DNA of 64,000 nt from positions 6,448,001 to 6,512,000 of the forward strand of contig NZ_CP049838.1 of the NCBI RefSeq assembly GCF_013085465.1, in the 5' to 3' direction. Both the position numbers and the translations under genes were made by a program. Positions 1-7,515 of this stretch are shown piece by piece. The notes under the pieces were generated by a model. The model saw only the letters and a program-made list of their open reading frames with translations, was not told the origin of the DNA and searched no databases. Source of the DNA: Streptomyces asoensis. Its GTDB lineage: Bacteria; Actinomycetota; Actinomycetes; Streptomycetales; Streptomycetaceae. Position 1 is the first letter of the stretch; each line of letters starts with the position of its first letter.

Positions 1-1
1 C

Positions 2-283
2 GACCGCGATCTCATGGCCGTGCTGCGGGTGTCCTACGACCATCTGAGCGCGCCCGAACGGCAGTTCAGCCGACTCATCAGCCTCCAGCCGTCCGCCTCC
101 TACGACATCGCGCACGCGGCCCTCGTCACGGGCCTGCCGGCCGGGGACGTGGAACACCACTTCGACGCGCTGATCGAGAACAACCTCATCCGGGAGGACA
201 CCCCGGCCCGGTTCTCCTTCCACAGCCTGATCCGGGACTGCACCCGGGAGCTGCTCGCCGAGGAGGCGGGGGCGGCCGCCTGA
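2..283 (+). CDS. AfsR/SARP-type regulator, C-terminal fragment
   Basis: The reading frame is open from the left edge, so only the last 93 or so codons of a longer gene are present. The translation (LRVSYDHLSAPERQ near its start, then FHSLIRDCTRELLAEE near its end) resembles the winged-helix segment that follows the NB-ARC ATPase in AfsR/SARP regulators, where 'SYDHL' and 'FHSLIRDC' type motifs are usual. The protein ends without the TPR repeats that many AfsR relatives carry. The DNA-binding part must lie outside the window, so target genes cannot be guessed. The family call is inference from short motifs. Confidence 0.6.
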   Translation, partial: DRDLMAVLRVSYDHLSAPERQFSRLISLQPSASYDIAHAALVTGLPAGDVEHHFDALIENNLIREDTPARFSFHSLIRDCTRELLAEEAGAAA

Positions 284-376
284 ACCGAATCTCCGTTCCG
301 CCCCTGGTGGTGCCGCGCTTACGATGCGCGCAGTCGTACAACTGCCTGAACCGTCTGAACCAGGAGCACGGTACTC

Positions 377-1729
377 GTGTCCATACCCCCGCCTCCCGGG
401 CCGCACCAGCCCCAGGACCCGTACCAGCCTCCGCAGCCGCAGAGCCCGTACCCGCAGGACCCGTTCGCCCCGCCCCCGCAGGCTCCGTACGCCCAGGCCC
501 CGTACGGCCCGCAGGGTCCGATGGGTCCGGGGCCGATGGGTCCGGGGCCGATGGGTCCGGGTCCGGGTCCGGGTCCGATGGGGCCGTACCCGCAGGCCCC
601 GTACCCGCAGGCCCCGTACGGCGCGGTGCCCTATCCCGTCTGGGGGCAGGGCTACAGCCCCTACGGCCGGCCCTCGCCGGTCAACGGCGTGGCCATCGCC
701 TCCCTCGTCCTCGGCCTCCTCTGCTTCCTGCCGGGCGTCGGGCTGCTGCTCGGGATCATCGCGCTGGTGCAGATCAAGAAGCGGGGGGAGCGCGGCAAGG
801 CGATGGCGATCGTGGGCACGGTCCTGTCCTCGATCGGACTCGCGGTGTGGGTCCTCGCGCTGTCCACCGGCGGCGCCTCCGACTTCTGGGACGGCTTCAA
901 GGAGGGCGCGAGCGGCAACTCCAGCTTCGCGCTCGCCAAGGGCGACTGCTTCGACGTGCCGGGCGAGACCTTCGACGAGGACGTCTACGACGTCGACGAG
1001 GTGGACTGCTCCGGTGAGCACGACGCCGAGGTGTTCGCCACGGTCCCGCTGCCCGGCGACAGCTTCCCGGGCGACGACCACGTCACGGACGTGGCCGACG
1101 ACAAGTGCTACACGCTCCAGGACGCCTACGCGATGGACCCCTGGGCGCTGACCGACGAGGTCGACATCTACTACCTCACGCCCACCGCCGACAGCTGGAG
1201 CTGGGGCGACCGCGAGATCACCTGCGTCTTCGCCAACGTGGACGAGAAAGGCACCCTGACCGGTTCGCTGCGCGCCGACGCGTCGACGCTCGACGCCGAC
1301 CAGTTCGCCTTCCTCAAGGCGATGGCCGCCGTCGACAAGGTGCTCTTCGAGGAGCCCGAGGAGTACGCCGAGGAGGACCTCGCGAGCAACCGCACCTGGG
1401 CCGGTGACACCGGCGAAGTGACCGGCAACCAGGCGGACCAGCTGAGCTCACACCTCTGGATGACGCCGGACCGGGAAAAGCCCCTGGCCGCCCTGGCGAA
1501 GGACATGGAGGACGCGGCCGAGGAGTGGGCGGCGGCGAAGAAGGCCACCGACGCCGACGGCTTCTACGTGCACTACGACAAGGCCTACAAGTACGTCGAC
1601 GGCGCCACCACGGTCACCGCCCGCGAGGCTCTGGGCCTGGCCACCACCCCGCCCACCTACGACGAGGACTCCGACAGCGGGAGCGGCGGCACGGGCGGGG
1701 GCGACAGCGACAGCGGTCTGGATGTGTGA
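377..1729 (+). CDS. DUF4190 / septum-formation domain membrane protein
   Basis: The 450-residue protein starts at a GTG with AGGAG ten bases upstream. Residues 1-95 are Pro/Gln/Tyr/Gly-rich (repeats such as GPMGPGPMGPG and YPQAPYPQAPYG). Two hydrophobic helices follow at about residues 100-165 (GVAIASLVLGLLCFLPGVG and a second ending WVLALSTGG), typical of DUF4190. The exported part contains a 'GDCFDV...VDCSGEHDAEVF' pattern of Cys and His as in septum-formation (PF13845-like) domains, and ends in an acidic Ser/Gly tail. It is probably a membrane-anchored cell-envelope protein of unknown role. A hairpin lies just downstream. Confidence 0.72.
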   Translation: MSIPPPPGPHQPQDPYQPPQPQSPYPQDPFAPPPQAPYAQAPYGPQGPMGPGPMGPGPMGPGPGPGPMGPYPQAPYPQAPYGAVPYPVWGQGYSPYGRPSPVNGVAIASLVLGLLCFLPGVGLLLGIIALVQIKKRGERGKAMAIVGTVLSSIGLAVWVLALSTGGASDFWDGFKEGASGNSSFALAKGDCFDVPGETFDEDVYDVDEVDCSGEHDAEVFATVPLPGDSFPGDDHVTDVADDKCYTLQDAYAMDPWALTDEVDIYYLTPTADSWSWGDREITCVFANVDEKGTLTGSLRADASTLDADQFAFLKAMAAVDKVLFEEPEEYAEEDLASNRTWAGDTGEVTGNQADQLSSHLWMTPDREKPLAALAKDMEDAAEEWAAAKKATDADGFYVHYDKAYKYVDGATTVTAREALGLATTPPTYDEDSDSGSGGTGGGDSDSGLDV

Positions 1730-1751
1730 TCGCGTCCCCAGCGGGGAGAAA

Positions 1752-1779
1752 GTGCCTGGGTAACAGGTTTCCCGGGCAC
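1752..1779 (+). terminator. Hairpin after the DUF4190 gene
   Basis: GTGCCTGGG and CCCGGGCAC form a 9-bp stem with one G-T wobble around a 10-base loop, 22 bases after the stop codon. There is no T-run, which is common for Streptomyces terminators. Confidence 0.5.
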
Positions 1780-1827
1780 ATGTCATCACATCGAGTGATT
1801 CTCTGGCCTTTGCTTGCACGGTACAAC

Positions 1828-1863
1828 CCACGGTTGCCAGGCTGTAGCTGTCTGTACAACCTG
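1828..1863 (+). promoter_or_regulatory. Possible operator: two TACAAC direct repeats upstream of gntR-type gene
   Basis: Two copies of a G-T/G-TACAACC element (around 1829 and 1855) lie within 50 bases of the GntR-family start codon. GntR/UTRA regulators commonly bind and repress their own promoters, so these are candidate autoregulatory sites. No clear -35/-10 pair was recognised. Confidence 0.35.
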
Positions 1864-1876
1864 ATGGGAGTGGCCA

Positions 1877-2629
1877 GTGACATTCGGTGAGCAGCCGGCG
1901 TATCTGCGTGTCGCGGGTGATCTGCGCAAGAAGATCTCCGACGGGTCGCTGCCACCGCACACCCGGCTCCCCTCCCAGGCGAGAATCCGCGAGGAGTACG
2001 GGGTCTCCGACACCGTCGCCCTCGAGGCGCGCAAGGTGCTGATGGCCGAGGGGCTGGTCGAGGGCCGCTCCGGGTCGGGCACGTATGTGCGCGAGCGGCC
2101 CGTGCCGCGCCGGATCGCCCGCTCCGGCTACCGCCCCGTGAGCGGCGCCACGCCGTTCCGGCAGGAGCAGGCCGAGGCGCACACCCGGGGGACGTGGGAG
2201 TCCAGCAGCGAGCAGGCCGAGGCGGGCGTCTCCGTCGCCGAGCGGCTCGGCATCGCGTCCGGCGACCGCGTGATGTGCACCAGATACGTCTTCCGGGAGG
2301 CCGGTGAGGCGATGATGCTCTCCACCTCCTGGGAGCCCCTCGCCGTCACCGGCCGCACCCCCGTCATGCTGCCCGAGGAGGGCCCGCTCGGCGGCATGGG
2401 CGTCGTCGAGCGGATGCGCGCCATCGACGTGATCGTCGACAACGTCACGGAGGAGGTCGGCGCCCGGCCCGGGCTGGCCGAGGAACTTCTCGCCCTCGGC
2501 GGCGTCCCGGGGCATGTCGTCCTGGTCGTCCAGCGCACGTACTACGCCTCGGGCCGCCCGGTCGAGACGGCCGACGTGGTGATCCCGGCCGACCGTTACC
2601 GGGTCGCCTACCACCTGCCGGTGAAGTAG
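1877..2629 (+). CDS. GntR family (HutC/UTRA-type) transcriptional regulator
   Basis: The 250-residue protein has an N-terminal GntR winged helix (residues about 5-72: PAYLRVAGDLRKKI, LPSQARIREEYGVSD, GLVEGRSGSGTYV). A C-terminal ligand-sensing domain of the UTRA type follows (about 90-248, ending YRVAYHLPVK). The GTG start gives the usual short N-terminal arm before the first helix. HutC-group members bind small metabolites and repress nearby or own promoters. The gene stands alone between a DUF4190 gene and a long spacer, so the effector and targets are not evident. Confidence 0.85.
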   Translation: MTFGEQPAYLRVAGDLRKKISDGSLPPHTRLPSQARIREEYGVSDTVALEARKVLMAEGLVEGRSGSGTYVRERPVPRRIARSGYRPVSGATPFRQEQAEAHTRGTWESSSEQAEAGVSVAERLGIASGDRVMCTRYVFREAGEAMMLSTSWEPLAVTGRTPVMLPEEGPLGGMGVVERMRAIDVIVDNVTEEVGARPGLAEELLALGGVPGHVVLVVQRTYYASGRPVETADVVIPADRYRVAYHLPVK

Positions 2630-2639
2630 CCGCCGGAGT

Positions 2640-2662
2640 ACGCCGGGAACGTCTCCCGGCGT
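2640..2662 (+). terminator. Hairpin terminator after GntR gene
   Basis: A 9-bp perfect stem, ACGCCGGGA/TCCCGGCGT, with a 5-base loop sits 10 bases after the GntR-family stop codon. It has no T-run. Confidence 0.6.
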
Positions 2663-3090
2663 GCGGGGCGAGGGGCGCCCGCCGGTGGCGTGGGTGAAGC
2701 GGTGGAGGCGGGGGCGCCGTCCGGGGCGGTAGCGCATTCGCCCGGGCGGCGCACACCCTTCCGGCAGTTGCCCCCGGTATCCGCCCGCTGCGGGCCCGTC
2801 CGCGCGCCGTCGGAATCCGGTCGTTTCCGGTTGTTCCCGCAGGTCGTCCCGTAGGTGCCCGGAACCCCGCCGACCGGACGCATCGCGGCGCGCGCACGGC
2901 GCGTTCGGTCCCGTGCGCCCCCTGCGTCTTGGCTGGTTGCGTACCTCTTTGTGCAAAGTCGTGTTCGGTGCGTAAAGGTAAGGCGTACGCTCGGGCATAT
3001 GCGGATTGCGGTTTCCTTAGAGGGTGGGGCGCGAGGCATGCCGCGGACGGGATTCGGGCGGGCCGGGACGAGAAGGGGGCGTGGGGCTCG
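2663..3090. other. 428-bp spacer without a recognised gene
   Basis: The spacer is GC-rich at its left end and more mixed near 2930-3030, where promoter sequence for the small SPOR-like gene is likely. No conserved protein frame or convincing -35/-10 pair was recognised. Confidence 0.5.
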
Positions 3091-3324
3091 ATGAACGACA
3101 GCACCATCTCCCTGCCCTGGCTCGTCATACGGCAGGACGACAACGGCAATCGCTACCGCGTGGGCAGGTACGCGACCCGGGCCGAGGCCCAGAAGATCGC
3201 GGACAGCCTCGACAGTCGCGGCCACAAACAGCTCTACTGGGTCGAGCGCATCGGCCAGGGCCAGACGCAGGCCCAGGGCCAGGCGCAGGCCCAGGCGCAG
3301 AACGGGGACAGCACCCGGAACTGA
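3091..3324 (+). CDS. Small SPOR-like protein with Gln/Ala tail
   Basis: The 77-residue protein starts at ATG 3091. The core (residues about 8-50: PWLVIRQDDNGNRYRVGRY, then RAEAQKIADSLDSR) has the strand-helix pattern of a SPOR-like repeat, a fold that in other proteins binds denuded peptidoglycan. The last 25 residues are a Gln/Ala/Gly repeat (QTQAQGQAQAQAQ). No signal peptide or membrane segment is visible. The frame stays open upstream to 2929, but codon quality drops before the chosen ATG. SPOR is a family resemblance; function is unknown. Confidence 0.7.
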   Translation: MNDSTISLPWLVIRQDDNGNRYRVGRYATRAEAQKIADSLDSRGHKQLYWVERIGQGQTQAQGQAQAQAQNGDSTRN

Positions 3325-3354
3325 CGTTCCGTGCGGTCCCGTAGGCTCCGGCGC

Positions 3355-3765
3355 ATGACGGAACGGATCGTGGTGGTGGGAGCCGCCCTGCTCGACGCCG
3401 GCCGCCTGCTCGCCGCGCGCCGCAGCGCACCCCCGGAACTCGCCGGGCGCTGGGAGCTGCCCGGCGGCAAGGTCGAGGAGGGGGAGGCGCCCGAGGCGGC
3501 CCTGATGCGCGAGCTGCGCGAGGAACTCGGCGTCGAGGCCGAGACCGTGGAGCGCGTCCCCGGGGAGTGGCCGCTCAGGCCGCCCTATGTCCTCCAGGTG
3601 TGGACCGCCCGACTGTGCCCCGGCTCGGCCGCTCCCGAACCCCTCCAGGACCACGACGCGCTGCGCTGGCTCACCCCGACCGAGATCTGGGACGTCGACT
3701 GGCTGGACCAGGACGTGCCCGCGGTACGCAAGACCCTCCCGAAGCTCACCACCGGGGCCCACTGA
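3355..3765 (+). CDS. Nudix hydrolase, MutT-like
   Basis: The 136-residue protein carries a complete Nudix box at residues 38-60 (G38, E44, then REL-REELGV from R52 to V60), matching GX5EX7REUXEEXGU exactly. MutT-type members hydrolyse oxidised nucleoside triphosphates such as 8-oxo-dGTP; the length and the preceding WELPGGK motif fit that subgroup. The ATG at 3355 is preferred over an in-frame ATG 24 bases upstream because homologues begin near MTERIVVVGA. The gene lies 30 bases after the SPOR-like gene and may share its transcript. Substrate is inferred. Confidence 0.85.
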   Translation: MTERIVVVGAALLDAGRLLAARRSAPPELAGRWELPGGKVEEGEAPEAALMRELREELGVEAETVERVPGEWPLRPPYVLQVWTARLCPGSAAPEPLQDHDALRWLTPTEIWDVDWLDQDVPAVRKTLPKLTTGAH

Positions 3766-4078
3766 ACCGCAGGCGCGGATCGGCGGGCCCGCTGGCCCGC
3801 TGAGCCGGAGCTTGCTGGCCGGGCCCTCCGGTCCGGGGGCCGCTGAACCAGGGCCGGCCGGGTCGCAGCCCGCTGATCCGAGGTCCGCTGAGCCGGAGCT
3901 TGCTGAGCCGGAGTTTGCCGAGCCGCGGCTCGCTGATCCGCGGGTCCGCCGAACCGGGGGCGCGTCGAGTGTCGGCAGGGCGATACGGGGGGCGCTTCGG
4001 CAGGGGGGCGGGCCGCCGCGTACGCCGTTCGTGCCACAGTGCGCCCTGCTGTGCGGTACTGCCTCCCAAATATCGGGT
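3766..4078. repeat. Spacer with degenerate 12-15-bp repeat (GCTGAGCCGGAGCTT type)
   Basis: Between the Nudix and ATPase genes, a short unit of the form CGCTGAKCCG(G/A)AG recurs about ten times from 3790 to 3960. The 20-base string CGCTGAGCCGGAGCTTGCTG occurs at 3798 and again at 3886. Both strands are open in places, giving artificial 'AEPELAEPEFAEP' or 'SGPRTGGP' peptides, but codon use does not support a gene. It looks like a decayed minisatellite. Confidence 0.55.
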
Positions 4079-4540
4079 ATGTGGCCATTAACCCCACGAA
4101 ACCGGACATGGGTGTACTCGCTGGCCCGGGAAGTGATCGGCGTGATCGACACCGACGGAGAATGTGCCGAGTGGACGTTCCCCGCGGACCCCGGTGCGGT
4201 GCGCACCGCCCGCAGTGCTGTCCGTGGCCAGCTGCACGGCTGGGGCCTCGACAGCCTGAGCGACATCGCGGCGCTGCTGGTCAGCGAGCTGGTCACCAAT
4301 GCCCTGCGGCACGCGACCGGCCCCATCGGCCTCCGTCTGGTCCGCCCCGCCGGACTGGCGGACGTCCTCCTGGTCGAGGTCTCCGACCCGCTGCCCGACC
4401 CGCCCCGCGAGCGGGTCGCCCGGCCCGAGGACGAGAGCGGGCGCGGACTACAGCTGGTGGCCTCCTCCTCGCGCCGTTGGGGTACCCGGCCCGGGAACAC
4501 CGGTAAGACGGTCTGGTTCGAACTGGCGGTGCCGGGTTGA
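4079..4540 (+). CDS. GHKL (HATPase_c) ATP-binding regulator, RsbW-like
   Basis: The protein is 153 residues from ATG 4079. It has the anti-sigma-kinase fold signatures: an N-box (about residues 64-75, LLVSELVTNALRHAT), a G1-like segment (VEVSDPLPDPP) and a G2 loop (ESGRGLQLV), ending TVWFEL. Such small proteins in Streptomyces act in partner-switching or signal relay. The start is uncertain: no good Shine-Dalgarno precedes ATG 4079, and GTGs at 4112, 4133 and 4142 are alternatives. If 4079 is used, codon 4 is TTA, the rare bldA-dependent leucine codon. The same domain recurs at the C-terminus of the next gene. Confidence 0.75.
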   Translation: MWPLTPRNRTWVYSLAREVIGVIDTDGECAEWTFPADPGAVRTARSAVRGQLHGWGLDSLSDIAALLVSELVTNALRHATGPIGLRLVRPAGLADVLLVEVSDPLPDPPRERVARPEDESGRGLQLVASSSRRWGTRPGNTGKTVWFELAVPG

Positions 4541-4810
4541 CGGGGCGTCTCGCGGGGATGAGCCGGTGTACAGCGGGGCTTGCGGTGTCGCCCGTTCGGT
4601 TCCGGTCTGCGACCGGTCCCGGAAGAGGTGGTTCGACGGCGTGTCCGCTGGTTAGAAGACTGGAAGTGTTGTCGCGGGACGGTCCAAAAAACGCCTGGAC
4701 CGTGCTGTGATCGTGAACACCGTGTCGTGCGGACCCGTAGTGCTGGATACTGCGGGCAGCCGCCGCCGGTGACCGGTGCCGGACGCGGTGAGCTGGAGGG
4801 GACGGTTCGC

Positions 4811-7459
4811 GTGAGCGAGATACCAGCGAAGGCCACGGAGTCCGAGGACCCGTCGGGCGGCGCGAGGGTGAAGGCCGCGGGTGCGCTCGCCGCCGACGCC
4901 GCGCACGGCCTCGCCGACGGCCCGGGCGAGGCGGCGACGCCAGGTGACGCCATGTGGCAGAGCAGTCCGCCCGGCTCGATCTACGACTACATCAAGGTCG
5001 CCTCGTTCTCGATCGGCCCCGACGGCCTCGTCGACCAGTGGAGCCTGCGCGCCGAGCAGATCTTCGGCATCCCCGCCGACCGGGCCGTCGGCATGGACCC
5101 CATCGACGCGTTCATCGACCCCGACCTGCGCGAACGCGGCCAGCGCAAGATGGCCGAGATCCTCGACGGGCGGGAGTGGACCGGGGTGGTGCCGTTCCGG
5201 ATGCCGGACCCGGTGCCCGGCGGCGGCCGCGGTGAGAAGGGGCTCGCCGAGGTCTACGTCATGCCGACGCGCAGCCTGGACGGTGAGAAGGCCGCCGTGT
5301 GCATCGTCGTCGACGTCCGCACACTCCGCAGCATCGAGACCGACCTCGCCGCCTCGCAGGCCATTTTCGGCCAATCCCCGTTCGGCTTCCTGCTGATCGA
5401 CCCCGACCTGCGGGTCCGGCGCGCCAACCATCGGTTCGCCTCGATCTTCGGCGGCACCCCCGACGACCACCGCGGCAAGGGCGTCCACGACTACCTGCCC
5501 CGGCCCGAGGCCGACCGGGTCAGCGCGACCCTGCGCAGGGTCCTCGAGACCGGCGACTCCATCACGGACATGCACGTCACCGGTTTCGTGCCGGGCTCCG
5601 ACGAGCGCCGGCACTGGTCGATCAACCTCTACCGCGTGCACAGCGGCACCGGCCGCCCCATCGGCGTCGCCTGGCTCGGCACCGACATCACCGCCCGCCG
5701 CGCCGCCGCCCGTGAGGCCGCCGCGGCCCGGCGCAATCTCGCCCTGCTGAACGAGGCGGGCGCCCGCATAGGGAACTCCCTCGACCTGGAGACGACCGCG
5801 CGCGAACTCCTCGACGTCGTCGTGCCCGGCTTCTGCGATCTCGCCACCGTGGACCTCTATCAGGGCCTCCTGGCCGGCGACGAGACCCCGCCCGGCCTCG
5901 CCGACGGCAGCGCCGAACTGCGCCGGGTCGCCTTCTCCTCCGCCGTCTCCGACGCCCCCTTCCCCGGCGCCGGCGCGCCCGTCGCGGTCGGCGCGGTCCA
6001 CCACTTCCCGTTCAACTCGCCCTGCGCGGACGCCCTGCGCACCGCCCGCCCGCAGGCCATCCCCGGCGAGGAGGGCGGCCTCGTGCAGTCCACCCTCGCC
6101 GTCCCGATGGTCGCCCACGACACCGTCGTCGGCCTCGCGCAGTTCTCCCGGACGAAGGGCAGCGAGCCGTTCGGTGACCGGGACCGCGATCTGGCCGTGG
6201 AGCTGGCGGCGCGGGCGGCGGTCTGTATCGACAACGCGCGCCTGTACCGGCGGGAGCACGAACGGGCGCTGATACTCCAGCGGTCGCTGCTGCCGCCCGG
6301 GGACCCGGTGGCCTCGGGCCTGGACATCGCCTGCCGCTATCTTCCGGGCAACGCCTCCACCGGCCGTCCGAGCGAGGTCGGCGGCGACTGGTTCGACGTC
6401 ATCGAACTGCCCGGCCACCGCACGGCGCTGGTGGTGGGCGACGTCATGGGCCGCGGTCTGCGGGCGGCGGTCGCGATGGGCGAACTGCGCACGGCCGTCA
6501 GAACGCTGGCGCTGCTGGACCTGGAACCGGCCGAGGTCCTCTCCGCGCTGGACGAGATCGCGCGCGGCCTCGGCACCCCGGGAGGCGTCCAGCAGGCCAC
6601 CCGGGCCGCCCGCCGCCCCCGTGAGGCCGACCTGTCCGAGGTGTACCTCGCGACCTGCGTGTACGCGGTCTACGACTCGGTGACCCGGCGCTGCACGTTC
6701 GCCAACGCGGGCCATCTGCCCCCGGTGCTCGTCGAACCCGGTGAGCCGGCGCTGATGCTCGACGTGCCACCCGGCCTCCCGCTCGGCGTGGGCGGCGAGC
6801 CCTTCGAGGAGGTGGAGGTCGACCTCCCCGAAGGCGCCCTGCTGGCGCTCTACACGGATGGACTGGTCGAATCGCGCGACCATCCGCTGGACGAGGGCCT
6901 CAACGCGTTCGTAGGAGCCCTCACCGACCCCTCCAGCCCGCTGGAGGACGTCTGCGACCACGTCCTCAACACCCTCGACTCGCACCACGGCGAGGACGAC
7001 ATCGCGTTGCTGATGGCACGCGTGCAGGGCCTGCCCGTCGACTCGGTCGGCGACTGGACCCTGCCGCGTGAACCGCGCAGTGTGGGCCGGGCCCGGGAGC
7101 ACGCCCGCGGCCAGTTGCTGGCCTGGGACCTCGAACCCCTCGTCGACACCACGGAACTGCTGGTCAGTGAGCTGGTCACCAACGCCCTGCGGTACGGCGA
7201 GGGCGAGATCAGGCTCCGGCTGCTCCTCGATCGCACGCTGGTCTGCGAGGTCTGGGACGCGGGCCTCGTCCAGCCGCGCCGCCGCCGCGCCCGGGACACC
7301 GACGAGGGCGGCCGGGGCCTCCAGCTCGTGGGCCTGCTGTCGGCGGCCTGGGGCTCGCGCCGCACCCCGCGCGGCAAGACGGTGTGGTTCGAACTTCCGC
7401 TTCCGGACGGCGAGACGGGTCTTGCGGACCCGGCGGAGGCGTTGCTGAGCCTGTTCTGA
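4811..7459 (+). CDS. PAS-PAS-GAF-SpoIIE phosphatase with C-terminal HATPase domain
   Basis: The protein is 882 residues from GTG 4811, with a GGAGGGG-like Shine-Dalgarno. Domains in order are: PAS (about 50-170), second PAS (about 175-300), GAF (about 320-490), PP2C/SpoIIE Ser/Thr phosphatase (about 515-740) and HATPase_c (about 755-870). The phosphatase domain shows metal-binding motifs GGDWFDV, GDVMGRGL, FANAGHLPP and LYTDGLVESRD. The ATPase has the N-box LLVSELVTNALRYGEG. Carrying both a phosphatase (anti-anti-sigma activator) and a kinase-like domain (anti-sigma) suggests a self-contained partner-switching regulator. The signal sensed by the PAS/GAF part is unknown. Confidence 0.88.
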   Translation: MSEIPAKATESEDPSGGARVKAAGALAADAAHGLADGPGEAATPGDAMWQSSPPGSIYDYIKVASFSIGPDGLVDQWSLRAEQIFGIPADRAVGMDPIDAFIDPDLRERGQRKMAEILDGREWTGVVPFRMPDPVPGGGRGEKGLAEVYVMPTRSLDGEKAAVCIVVDVRTLRSIETDLAASQAIFGQSPFGFLLIDPDLRVRRANHRFASIFGGTPDDHRGKGVHDYLPRPEADRVSATLRRVLETGDSITDMHVTGFVPGSDERRHWSINLYRVHSGTGRPIGVAWLGTDITARRAAAREAAAARRNLALLNEAGARIGNSLDLETTARELLDVVVPGFCDLATVDLYQGLLAGDETPPGLADGSAELRRVAFSSAVSDAPFPGAGAPVAVGAVHHFPFNSPCADALRTARPQAIPGEEGGLVQSTLAVPMVAHDTVVGLAQFSRTKGSEPFGDRDRDLAVELAARAAVCIDNARLYRREHERALILQRSLLPPGDPVASGLDIACRYLPGNASTGRPSEVGGDWFDVIELPGHRTALVVGDVMGRGLRAAVAMGELRTAVRTLALLDLEPAEVLSALDEIARGLGTPGGVQQATRAARRPREADLSEVYLATCVYAVYDSVTRRCTFANAGHLPPVLVEPGEPALMLDVPPGLPLGVGGEPFEEVEVDLPEGALLALYTDGLVESRDHPLDEGLNAFVGALTDPSSPLEDVCDHVLNTLDSHHGEDDIALLMARVQGLPVDSVGDWTLPREPRSVGRAREHARGQLLAWDLEPLVDTTELLVSELVTNALRYGEGEIRLRLLLDRTLVCEVWDAGLVQPRRRRARDTDEGGRGLQLVGLLSAAWGSRRTPRGKTVWFELPLPDGETGLADPAEALLSLF

Positions 7460-7468
7460 ACCGGTTCC

Positions 7469-7489
7469 GAACAGGTTCCGAGCCTGTTC
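7469..7489. terminator. Hairpin between convergent genes
   Basis: GAACAGG and CCTGTTC form a 7-bp perfect stem with a 7-base loop, in the 56 bp between the phosphatase stop and the stop of the minus-strand gene. A direct repeat of GAGCCTGTTCTGA (7448 and 7480) overlaps it. Confidence 0.45.
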
Positions 7490-7515
7490 TGACCTTTCCG
7501 GCGAACGGTCGTCGG

